52,007 nt of DNA from contig JBBQPM010000027.1 of NCBI GenBank assembly GCA_038217425.1, positions 1-52,007 on the forward strand, written 5' to 3'. Every line of letters starts with the position of its first letter. The stretch's first letter is position 1. A model generated the notes under the pieces. The model had not been told where the DNA came from. It did not search any database and saw nothing but the letters and a program-made list of their open reading frames with translations. Made by a program: the position numbers and the translations under genes. Source of the stretch: JAIEPT01 sp038217425 (GTDB lineage: Bacteria; Planctomycetota; Planctomycetia; Gemmatales; Gemmataceae). This document shows, piece after piece, positions 42,835 to 51,238 of the stretch.

Positions 42835-43451
42835 CAACACGCAATGACCTCCCCTGGAGGCCAAGTTGCGACGGCCGGCGAGCCGGGTCGCGTCAGCGCC
42901 CGGAGTATAGAACGATAGGGCGGTCGGGCCTCCCGTCGCGGTCGGCGCCACCCACCAACGCCTCGTGCCCCATCCCCCCTTGACGCCGTCCGCTACCAAG
43001 CTCGCGTGCCGTACTGAAACCGGGAAAGTTACACCTCCCTCCGTCCCACCGGGGCATACCCGCCGTCTTTCATCGGCGCGCGCAGCAGCCATTCCAAGAA
43101 TTTTCTTATTTAGCGATTGACACGCAAATGCCCAACCGGGATGATCCCAGATAATAAGCCGTTGCGACTGGGCTCGTCAACGGTGACCGCTCTTCTTGAA
43201 GCCTGACTGCGGTGTCCTCCGCGACACTGCCTTTTGCCGCACGACGAACCCTTGTTGGTTCGATACCCCTGTGCGGACGCGTCGCCAGGACTGGCTTTCG
43301 TCCTGGTCCCGTCGGGCCTTTCCTCACAAAGCGCTTCGCTTCTTTTCGAGTTACCAGCTTATACGAACGTTGGTGGCAGCCTTATGCCGAGTGGGGCTCT
43401 CCCTCGCATGGGCGCATGCCACCAATCCAAATTCTCACCAGGGAGGAATCG
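42835..43451. other. 617-nt spacer without a recognisable gene
   Basis: No frame on either strand looks like a protein, and no strong hairpin is seen next to the end of the RiPP operon. A TTGACA occurs at 43117-43122, but the nearest good -10 box is 28 bp away. The promoter of the following secreted-protein gene should lie here. Confidence 0.4.
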
Positions 43452-45275
43452 ATGAGGTTTTCTCGTTACCGCCAGCTGGCGCTGCCCATCGGCGTCGTTG
43501 CCGTGCTCGCGTGTTTCGGCGCCGGTCGCGCCGAAGCCCAAATCAAACTCGACCTGCCCCAAGGGCAAGAAAAAGCCCGGCTCATCAGCGGCGCACAGAA
43601 AGGTATCGAGAGTGCCCTGAACTTCAAGGAGGCCTACAATGCTTTGCAGCAGATCGGCAAGAGCGAGGAGCAGCTCAAGGCGATGGCGAAGGCCGCCGAG
43701 GGCTTGGCCAAGTTGGGCAGTAGCCTGAGCATGGTCGGCGCCGGCATCGGCGTGGGCCTGGGCGTGTTGGAAATGTTTGGCGTCATCGAGTCCGACGCCG
43801 AGAAACTCGACAAGGCCCTCAAGGAGATTTCCGGAAAGATCGACCGGCTTGACGAGCAGATGAATGGCCGGTTCGACATCCTCGAGACGAAGCTCGAGCT
43901 GATGGGGAAAAAAATCGAGGCCGAAATTGCCAAGACGCAAGTCCGCCCTTATATCAATAAGCTTGAGACCCTTCAAGAGATCGTCGAGCTTTACTATAAA
44001 CACCTGGCGGCCAAGGATCCGGACTACGGACTAATCGACGACGATGAGTCCCAGCTGGCGAAATACAACCCCACCGATATCATGGAGGCGGTGAATGGCA
44101 TCCATGGCTCCGTGCTGGGGACGAAATTTGCCACGAACTTGATTGCGGCCGAGTACGAGTCTTTCTACGGCGACATGAGCCGACTCGCGGAAACGACTTA
44201 CTTGCTCACGAGAATTTCCAGCCAGGCCGAGCACAACTACGTACTGGTGAAAACGCTGCACTTGAAGCGCGGCAATGAGGACGACCTGGTCAAGGCGGTC
44301 CCCAGCGCCAAGGATCGCGTCCTCCGCAACCCCAACCATCCCTACTTTGCAACGCCGCTCAACTACGCCGATACCGCCCCATTTATCACGAAGGCGAACG
44401 AAATTTTCGGCCCCAAGCTGCAAGACATCAGCAAAGCGCTGGATATGTACACGGCGAAAGCCATCCTCGAACGCCAGGCGAAAGCCATGATGTTCCTCGA
44501 GGATCGAATCGGGGGCAAAGCGAACGCAACCCGAAAGCGCCAGGCCGACCCTGGAGCATGGGGAGGCGAGGGGCAACGTTCGGTGAGCGGCCTCTTCAAG
44601 AAAATACCCGAGAAGACCGATTTCGCATCGAAATATGGCCCGTTGGTAGATGAGCTCAAGTCCAAGTACTTGTGCGATTGGCTCGTCATGGCCTACCATC
44701 CTATTCAAAGGGTCAGTCAAGGCGAGTTTTCCGGGTTTGCAAACTTTAACACTTTTAACTGGAGTGGCACACACTGTATTTGGTTCATGGAAAACGATGC
44801 GGACATGGTCGGCTCCCAACTCACGTACGTGTTGTTTCATTGGACGGCCACGCCCGCGCCGGCACAAAAAATTAAGAGGGAAGTAGAACAACGAGAGCAA
44901 ATGGATTACACCGGGGGGACGTCTGCAACCTTATACGGGGGCATTACTTCCACAAATGCTATCCTCGAGGGGAGCAGTGATGGTTGGGTGAAAACCAGCC
45001 TCGCCATGGTATTTAGAGTCGCGGGACCGGGCGCCGGCGGCTCCAACGCGCAGAAGGCAAACGGTGGTAGCGTTACGTTTGACGCCTATGCTTCGCCTAA
45101 GATCAGTCAGCCTAGCCCCGGCGAAATCAAATCTCCGGATGTGGTTCACGGCTCCGTCGATCCTCGTAATGTTGGTCGCTACGGCGAGCTTTACATCAAA
45201 ACCACATCCCCCACGCGCCTGAGCATCAGGCAAGGCAAGGGGAAACTAGTGGTTATGCATACCAACGCAAGGTAA
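43452..45275 (+). CDS. Secreted helical protein resembling alpha-pore-forming toxins
   Basis: ATG 43452 (GGGAGGA upstream) starts a signal peptide (to about residue 29, AEA before Q). The 607-residue chain is helical for about 400 residues. It contains a hydrophobic glycine-rich hairpin near 88-112 (LSMVGAGIGVGLGVLEMFGV), followed by a long coiled coil (LDKALKEISGKIDRLDEQMN, FDILETKLELMGKKIEAEIA). A strand-rich C-terminal domain follows (FNTFNWSGTHCIWFMENDAD, SSDGWVKTSLAMVFRVAGPG). Hydrophobic hairpin plus long helices is the layout of alpha-pore-forming toxins, but this is a shape argument, not a family match. The much longer frame to 43212 is rejected because it lacks a ribosome binding site and the signal peptide. 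Confidence 0.72.
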   Translation: MRFSRYRQLALPIGVVAVLACFGAGRAEAQIKLDLPQGQEKARLISGAQKGIESALNFKEAYNALQQIGKSEEQLKAMAKAAEGLAKLGSSLSMVGAGIGVGLGVLEMFGVIESDAEKLDKALKEISGKIDRLDEQMNGRFDILETKLELMGKKIEAEIAKTQVRPYINKLETLQEIVELYYKHLAAKDPDYGLIDDDESQLAKYNPTDIMEAVNGIHGSVLGTKFATNLIAAEYESFYGDMSRLAETTYLLTRISSQAEHNYVLVKTLHLKRGNEDDLVKAVPSAKDRVLRNPNHPYFATPLNYADTAPFITKANEIFGPKLQDISKALDMYTAKAILERQAKAMMFLEDRIGGKANATRKRQADPGAWGGEGQRSVSGLFKKIPEKTDFASKYGPLVDELKSKYLCDWLVMAYHPIQRVSQGEFSGFANFNTFNWSGTHCIWFMENDADMVGSQLTYVLFHWTATPAPAQKIKREVEQREQMDYTGGTSATLYGGITSTNAILEGSSDGWVKTSLAMVFRVAGPGAGGSNAQKANGGSVTFDAYASPKISQPSPGEIKSPDVVHGSVDPRNVGRYGELYIKTTSPTRLSIRQGKGKLVVMHTNAR

Positions 45276-45299
45276 ATCGTCCACCTAGTACTTTTTGCC

Positions 45300-45890
45300 T
45301 CAAAACCAAGGAGAATCACCATGACCTTGCAACGGGTGATGGAGCCGCTGGTCCGCCGTGTTGCAGATGACCTGCGTCAGGTCGCGACAGAGTTCCCCAT
45401 GGTAGAGATGGTGCGGCGCACGTATTTTTCCAGGAGGGTGAGCAGCCGCTCGTCGGTGACGGCGTCGCGCAGCTGGGCCAGCAGCAGCTCGTGGTCGAGT
45501 GAGGCATATTCGTTTTGACGTCCGAGCGCCGTGGCCGACGACGCGATGGCAGCGCGGCGAAAAGGCCTCGTGTCGCGCCAGGACAATCGCGACCGTCTTG
45601 AGCACGAGGGCGTCCAAATCGCCCCAGACTTCCATAGCGTATTCGCCGTCGCCGAAGCGCTGGACGGAACCGAGCCGATAATCGCCCTGGAGAAGCTGCT
45701 GCCGGAGCTGGGGCTTGATTTCGTCTCAGCGCCAGCGCACGTCCCCCACGTCCTGGTGGTGGCGAATAGTCCTGTCGCCGGTTGGACAGCCAGTCGAACG
45801 CTTGCTCCAGCACCTCGTCCGCGGCGATGTCCGACATCCGATCGCACGACATGGGTGAGCGGGAAAATGATTCACGGGGCAAAAAACCGT
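45300..45890 (-). pseudogene. Decayed reverse transcriptase gene
   Basis: Reading the minus strand across three frames gives recognisable pieces of a group II/retron-like reverse transcriptase in order: DEVLEQAFDWLSNRRQDYS, DEIKPQLRQQLLQGDYRLGS, YAMEVWGDLDALVLKTVAIV, PRCHRVVGHGA, YASLDHELLLAQLRDAVTDE and LLTLLEKYVRRTI. At least two frameshifts, an in-frame TGA where Trp is expected (RWR-stop-DEIK), and an internal deletion between GHGA and YASLDH break the gene. The catalytic YxDD region is missing. No full frame could yield an active enzyme. Confidence 0.7.
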
Positions 45891-45968
45891 TCACGGCAGA
45901 TCTGAAGATTTCGCGGAAAAGACCAATTTGGTCTACAACATGAGCACGGTCTGGTCGAGGCGTGAAGC

Positions 45969-48449
45969 TCAGCGCTGCTCCAGGCGCATTAGTGCAGCCG
46001 TCGCGGCGACCGATTTGGGATGTCCCCGATCCCCCTGGCTCAAAGCCGTCAGAACACGCTTTGCCTCGGCTCCGCCCACCAGTTCCAGTAGCTGAACGGC
46101 GCGCATGTCTCGTAAGTGCGAGGCAAAAGGCGTGTTGCCGTCAAGCGTTTCCAGCAGTCTTTGGATGCGGCGGCGGGTTTCCAGATCGATGTCGGTATTG
46201 GCTGCCTGACGGAGGGCGGGAACGGCGGAGAGGCCGGTTTTCAACAGATGCTTGTGGGCGTTATCGCGCCGTTCAAACATCGGCTCTCCCAGGTCGCGAA
46301 TCCAACGCTCGAGGTTCTCAAACTGCACTTGAGGAGCGGCTTGAAGGCGATCTTTCAAGAGCGAGACGGCTCGTACGGGGTCCTGGGCCAATTTCCACAA
46401 AACGGCATAGGCAGCACGCGGATCGCTCGCCAGATCTTCCCAAACCTTTGCGTCTTTTCCCAGCGGGGCGGAGGCGTTGTCGTGGAAGTTCCACACGAGG
46501 GCAGTACCGTCGCTGTGACCGGAGATCACGTGCCGGCTATCTGCGGAGAAGGTCGCGCTGTCCGCGTCGGTATAGCCGACCGTCCATGAATGCACAAGTT
46601 GGCCAGTGGCGATCTCCCACAACTGGATGCACCCTTTCGCCTGAGTGACCAGGAGCTGGCCGTGACGGGCAATGGCGAAGCCGGTAAGCTCGCGATTGTT
46701 TCCCCATGGGACCGCTAGCTTTGCCCGCAACGACCGCGTGGGCAGATGCCAGATCTCAAGATTTCCCGGATGGGCGCTGGCAATTAAGTGCTCGCCTTCG
46801 GGAGCAAAAAGCAACCGGCGCATGACCTGGCCGCCGGGACGAAAACTACTCAGCCTCTTTCCGGTCCGGGCGTCCCATAGAACGATGGAATCGAGGGGGA
46901 CATCGGAGGCCGCGCCTCGGTTTTGGAACCAGGCGCTCGCCAGGGTTTTGCCGTCCTGGGAAAGGACGGCGTCGTTGAAGGCGTATTTTTTCGGATCGGG
47001 CACATTCAGAGAGTGCAGGTGTTTCCCCGTGACGTTGTCGAAGACGGCCACCGTGGACTCGTTGACTTGGAATTGCAACGAGCCGTCGGTGGACAACGAG
47101 GAACGAAACAGCCGGTAACCGTCGGCGCTGTCAACGGGCGTGTCCAGGAGTTGGCCCGTGGTCACGTCCCAGCGCGAGCCGGCGACAGTCAGAATCGAGC
47201 CGTCCGCTGAAAAGTGGAAGCAGTTCAAACGCGGCTCGAAGATCGAGCGGACTTTCATTTCGCGCGTCAGCTTTCCCGATTTCGCATCCCAAAGGCAGAC
47301 CTTGGCTTCCTGGGATGAACCGGTCGCGATCCAGCGGCTCTCAGGGCTCGCCGCAACGGCATTGATCGGCCCGCGATGGCCCGAACCAAAGGAGACTTCG
47401 GCGCCGGTTCGGACATTCCACATCGTGACATACGGGTGCCGTAAACACGTCACGGCAACGTGCTCGCCATCGGGACTCCAGGCGGCGTGCCAGCCGTGGT
47501 AGAGGCTATCGTGCGTCAACTTTCGGTCGAGTTTTCCACGGAGATCGCGGATCGATTTATCCCCAGCCACCATCAGACGCTTGCCCTCGTTATCCACGGC
47601 TACGCCATAGCGGGCGCCTTCTTCCAGCACTCGAAGGATCTTCCCGCCATTGACTTTCAGTAGTCGAATCCGCTCGTACCCGCCGATCACGAGCGTCTCC
47701 TGATCGGCGAACGCCAGTTGATAGACATTGTTGGGTTCAGCGACCCGGCACAATTCCTGCCCGGTATCCGTCCGCCAAACGATGACCTTGGCATCGCCGC
47801 CGCCGGGACCCGCAAAGTCTCCGCCGGCCAGATACGCGCCGTCCGGACTCATGGCTAGCGTGAGGTAACTCTGCGGCTGATGTTCGAAACCGGAGTATCG
47901 CCGAATTTCCTGGCCCGACGTCAAATCTATCAGAACAACGGCAGAGCCCCCTTGTTGATTCGCGGCAGGCTCGGCGTGGACCGTGGTGAATGCACGTTGG
48001 CCATCGGTAGTAAAAACCACGGAGTGCCCCGCCCGGTCGCGAAGTTGGCGGATTTTCTTCCCCGTGGCCCAGTCCCAAAGAACCAGAGGTCCATAGCCGT
48101 AGCCGGTTAGAAATTGCTGTCCATCCGGCGAAAAGGCGACGCATGAGGCGGCGCCCGGCGGCAGCTCCCGGATGAGAGCGCCGCTGGCAACTTCCCAAAA
48201 TTGGGCCGCTCCCCCGTCGTGCTCCGTCGTCACCAAGTGCTTGCTGTCGCGGGAGAAGACCACGGAAGAGGGAAACGAGCGCAGTCGGAAGCGTAACGAG
48301 CCGAGGCGCTGAGCGGCCTGGGGCGGCAACGCTGTACCCGTGCCGACGGAGTCCTTCCGCGTAGCCGGCCCTTCCTCTTGCTGGGACACGGTCGGGGAAG
48401 TCTTCCATAGCAAGAGAGCAACGACCAAAAGCAAAGGCGTGCGAATCAT
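45969..48449 (-). CDS. Secreted WD40-repeat protein with C-terminal helical domain
   Basis: ATG 48449 (GGTGGGA upstream) opens a signal peptide (MIRTPLLLVVALLLWKTSPT). About 650 residues of WD40-type blades follow: SSVVFSRDSKHLVTTEHDGG, ASCVAFSPDGQQFLTGYG, AKVIVWRTDTGQELCRV, NAVAASPESRWIATGSSQEA, VCLWDAKSGKL and ATFSADSRHVISGHSDGTAL. Together they probably make two propellers. The last 150 residues form the helical domain common in planctomycete WD40 proteins (DPRAAYAVLWKLAQDPVRAV, TRRRIQRLLETLDG). The likely role is a periplasmic scaffold. A frame to 48605 has no signal and is rejected. The 826-residue length is typical. Confidence 0.87.
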   Translation of the reverse strand: MIRTPLLLVVALLLWKTSPTVSQQEEGPATRKDSVGTGTALPPQAAQRLGSLRFRLRSFPSSVVFSRDSKHLVTTEHDGGAAQFWEVASGALIRELPPGAASCVAFSPDGQQFLTGYGYGPLVLWDWATGKKIRQLRDRAGHSVVFTTDGQRAFTTVHAEPAANQQGGSAVVLIDLTSGQEIRRYSGFEHQPQSYLTLAMSPDGAYLAGGDFAGPGGGDAKVIVWRTDTGQELCRVAEPNNVYQLAFADQETLVIGGYERIRLLKVNGGKILRVLEEGARYGVAVDNEGKRLMVAGDKSIRDLRGKLDRKLTHDSLYHGWHAAWSPDGEHVAVTCLRHPYVTMWNVRTGAEVSFGSGHRGPINAVAASPESRWIATGSSQEAKVCLWDAKSGKLTREMKVRSIFEPRLNCFHFSADGSILTVAGSRWDVTTGQLLDTPVDSADGYRLFRSSLSTDGSLQFQVNESTVAVFDNVTGKHLHSLNVPDPKKYAFNDAVLSQDGKTLASAWFQNRGAASDVPLDSIVLWDARTGKRLSSFRPGGQVMRRLLFAPEGEHLIASAHPGNLEIWHLPTRSLRAKLAVPWGNNRELTGFAIARHGQLLVTQAKGCIQLWEIATGQLVHSWTVGYTDADSATFSADSRHVISGHSDGTALVWNFHDNASAPLGKDAKVWEDLASDPRAAYAVLWKLAQDPVRAVSLLKDRLQAAPQVQFENLERWIRDLGEPMFERRDNAHKHLLKTGLSAVPALRQAANTDIDLETRRRIQRLLETLDGNTPFASHLRDMRAVQLLELVGGAEAKRVLTALSQGDRGHPKSVAATAALMRLEQR

Positions 48450-48916
48450 GAGTTCCCACCTTTTCGGCGTCCGCGCTCGGGGAAGCAACCGCTTACTTGA
48501 ATGATGGTACGCCGAACGACACATTCCGCGGTGAATACTTCCGGCAGTCCCCAGTGAGTCAAGCAGCCGCGACCGCAAGAGAGCGGCTTGGACTCCCCGG
48601 CACATCTAAAGCCGCTCCGCGGTCGCGGCTCTGGCGCCAACATTCCCCGCGTGCGTTATAGAATAGACGATTCGGCTTTTCTTTGGGATTGACTGGGCCC
48701 TAACTCGTGACCCCGGGGGATTTCAACGAGCGTCCCCTCTCGTTGCGACGGCCGAGAGAGGCTCGGAATCAGCGACTGGTCATCCGGAAACGGAGTACAG
48801 AAATGAGGTGTTTTCGGGCCGCTGGAGGATGTTCTTGATCCTCTCCGAAGCGGGAGCCTATTTTTGACGAGAGGCCAGGCGTGCCTCACGCCACGGCGGA
48901 TTAATACGTGGCCGAT
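48450..48916. other. 467-nt spacer with a nested hairpin
   Basis: The only structure is an inverted repeat at 48565-48630: AGCCGCGACCGC (48565-48576) pairs with GCGGTCGCGGCT (48619-48630), and inside it GAGCGGCTT pairs with AAGCCGCTC. It resembles the other G/C-rich palindromic elements. No frame looks coding. Confidence 0.65.
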
Positions 48917-49639
48917 TTAGCTGGAAAGGGGAACATTGTGGTAGATTTCCTGGACGTCGTCGCAATCGTTTAACATGCCCAGGAATCTTTCGAACAACGC
49001 CAACTCTTCCCCGCTGAGCACCTTGCTTGACTGCGGAAGGAACGTGATTTCCTGGATTTCGAGCTCAAGGCCTGGGAATGCCTCGAGCAAGGCCGTCCTG
49101 GCTTTGTAGAACTCGCCAGGAGGGGCGAAGACCGTAATGGCTCCCTCCTTGCTTTCGACCTCGTCGACGGCAACGTCCGCGGCGAACAGAGCCTCTAGCA
49201 CCTTATCCTCATTGTCGCCCTTGAAAGAAAGTACCGCCAGGTGGTCGAACGACATCACGACGGATCCGTTGGCAGCCAATTTGGACCCCGTCTTGTTGAA
49301 GCAGCTGCGAATGTCCGAGATGGTACGCGTCGGGTTGTCGCTCAAGCAGTCGACAATGAGCAAGGATCCGCCGGGACCGAACCCCTCGTACCGCGCCGGT
49401 TGGAATTCCTCGCCCCCCGTGCCCGCGGCTTTCTGAATCGCCTTATCGATCACATGGCTCGGAACATTCTCCTTCTTGGCTCTTTCGACCAGGGCGCGCA
49501 GAACCGGATTGGCGTCCGGGTCGGGCACGCCATTCTTCGCCGCCATGTACAATTGTTTGCTGTACTTGGAATAGAGCTTGGAGTTCTGAGCGGCGGTCTT
49601 GAAGATGGAGTGTTTGCGCTTCTCGAAAATTCTTCCCAT
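48917..49639 (-). CDS. YebC/PmpR-family protein
   Basis: This YebC-family protein has 240 residues. Diagnostic segments are KTAAQNSKLYSKYSKQLYMA, GVPDPDANPVLRALVERAKK, VPSHVIDKAIQKAAGTGGEE, YEGFGPGGSLLIVDCLSDN and RTISDIRSCFNKTGSKLAAN. The opening MGRIFEKRKHSIFK differs from the common MAGHSKW start and is like the YeeN-type paralogue group. Members have been described as transcriptional regulators and, more recently, as ribosome-associated factors that help translate difficult sequences; I cannot decide between these. It stands alone, with spacers on both sides. Confidence 0.9.
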   Translation of the reverse strand: MGRIFEKRKHSIFKTAAQNSKLYSKYSKQLYMAAKNGVPDPDANPVLRALVERAKKENVPSHVIDKAIQKAAGTGGEEFQPARYEGFGPGGSLLIVDCLSDNPTRTISDIRSCFNKTGSKLAANGSVVMSFDHLAVLSFKGDNEDKVLEALFAADVAVDEVESKEGAITVFAPPGEFYKARTALLEAFPGLELEIQEITFLPQSSKVLSGEELALFERFLGMLNDCDDVQEIYHNVPLSS

Positions 49640-49832
49640 ACGAATTTCCCTCTTTCTTTCTCCAAAGGTGCCTGGCCCTGGGCGATTCCGTTCCGCTATT
49701 TTAAGGAAACGGATCCTCGAAAATAATCTCGCTTTGACAATTCATCGATAAGCCGTGATCGACCTGTTGAAGGCGTCCGGTTCGGGCGAACTGTCGGCCC
49801 CGCTCCCGGGATAGTGTATTCAGCTTATAACG

Positions 49833-49882
49833 CCAGGCGCTCCCGGCGCGGAATCGCAGTGGCGACGCCGCGGGAGCCCTGG
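49833..49882. repeat. GCTCCCGGCG hairpin
   Basis: CCAGGCGCTCCCGGCG (49833-49848) pairs imperfectly with CGCCGCGGGAGCCCTGG (49866-49882). It lies in the 292-nt spacer between the YebC gene and the secreted-protein gene downstream of it in coordinates. There is no T-tract, so a role as terminator is uncertain. Confidence 0.55.
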
Positions 49883-49931
49883 TTCCCCAGGAGAGGCATT
49901 TTGACTAGGCCGTTGACGTAGGGGCGAGTGA

Positions 49932-50954
49932 CTAAAGCGGAAGCTTGGGTGCAAACGTCAGCACGTGCCAGCCCGGAATCACATGGATCTGCACATCGTC
50001 CAGCAGTCGGGAGAGCGGTTCATCGACGTCCTTGGTGAGTTCGGGCGAACGCTTTTGAAGTTGAGCGCGTAAGAACGGGACGATGTGCCGCCAGTTTTGC
50101 AGGAGGAACGCTCGGCGTTTCTCCTTTTGCTCATCCTTGGAAACGGCGATCCAAAGTTCCACAGGACCCTGCTTTTCCTTCGGCAACGTCGGCAGATCGG
50201 GAATTCGGCGTCCCTCTTTGCCAAGGCTGAACAGCAAATGTTCCTTGGTGGCGGCCCGGTAGACGCGCACCTTTTCACTTGGCGCCCTCCCTTCAAGGAT
50301 GAGCATCTGGTGCGCCTGCTTGACGAGCGGCGGAATCTTGTTCGCCGCCTCGACGACCTTTTCGAATTCCGTCTCCAACGCCTGGATCATGCGCCGACCA
50401 ATCTCCTCCTCCGCGTAGCGATCGCCCTCCGCCAGGCTCCGCAGGACATAGGGACGGGCAATTCGCTCGGTAAGCTTTCCCACAAGGCCGCCATGGAAAG
50501 CGCAGATCCTATCGAGCGTGAACTGATTACATGCCGACAACGTCACCGGCTCGGCAACGAACTGGTCGTCGATGCTGACATACTTTCTCTTGCCCGTAAA
50601 GGTCGCGTTGCCATGCGCCTGAATCACGACCGGCCGGGATTTTCCCGTGATCTGACTGGCGACCGTACCGTCGATGAGGATGTCGAATGCGCTATCGACG
50701 TCGCTTTCCTTGAGCGCGACCCGGAGCTTGCCCGTTACATGCGCCGTACCCGTGACCGCGACGCCCTGGACGTTGGTGGCGATCGGCTCGTCCCGCTGGA
50801 AACTCTTGCCGAGCATACACTGGATAAATTCCCCCGATACGCGGAGCACGATGCGCGTCTCCGGCATCGGCGTCGGTTCTTGTGCGTTGAGGACGTAAGG
50901 GATTGCCGCAAAGATTGACCAAAGACAGGCTTTCAGGCAAATCACGAACTTCAT
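49932..50954 (-). CDS. Secreted protein of unknown function (340 aa)
   Basis: ATG 50954 (GAGG six bases upstream) gives a signal peptide (MKFVICLKACLWSIFAAIPY, ending LNA before QEP). The mature chain starts with strand-rich sequence (VLRVSGEFIQCMLGKSFQRD, GVAVTGTAHVTGKLRVAL, ASQITGKSRPVVIQAHGNAT). It then becomes helical (RRMIQALETEFEKVVEAANK) and ends with basic helices and a hydrophobic strand (DVQIHVIPGWHVLTFAPK). No known motif is seen. The longer frame to 51143 adds a Phe/Arg-rich non-coding-looking stretch. It is divergent from the VIT-domain gene. Confidence 0.72.
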   Translation of the reverse strand: MKFVICLKACLWSIFAAIPYVLNAQEPTPMPETRIVLRVSGEFIQCMLGKSFQRDEPIATNVQGVAVTGTAHVTGKLRVALKESDVDSAFDILIDGTVASQITGKSRPVVIQAHGNATFTGKRKYVSIDDQFVAEPVTLSACNQFTLDRICAFHGGLVGKLTERIARPYVLRSLAEGDRYAEEEIGRRMIQALETEFEKVVEAANKIPPLVKQAHQMLILEGRAPSEKVRVYRAATKEHLLFSLGKEGRRIPDLPTLPKEKQGPVELWIAVSKDEQKEKRRAFLLQNWRHIVPFLRAQLQKRSPELTKDVDEPLSRLLDDVQIHVIPGWHVLTFAPKLPL

Positions 50955-51238
50955 CAATCGCCTCGTTCGAATGATCAGGGAAAAGGAGTGCGCCCGCAAT
51001 CTATTGCTTCGGAGAGCGGAGAAAAGAAAATCCACCTGCTTTCGAGAAGCTGAACGAAAAAAGATAAAGACAACGCGCAACAATTGGAAAAGCGAGCACA
51101 TCAGCGTCGCTCTTTCGTGGACCGGGGTCCGGGCGATAAACAACTCGATCAGAGTTTTCGCGTGACAGCGACGGGATTACGTCGTCTAATGAGTACTCCA
51201 CTTCGCAATCAGTTCTTCACATGACGGGAGGATTCCTC

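Noticed and set aside
43117..43156. Promoter TTGACA with GATAAT
   Set aside because: The spacer is 28 bp, far from the 16-18 bp needed.
45300..45890. Diversity-generating retroelement acting on the RiPP precursor or the toxin-like gene
   Set aside because: The reverse transcriptase is broken, and I saw no template/variable repeat pair with adenine-specific differences.
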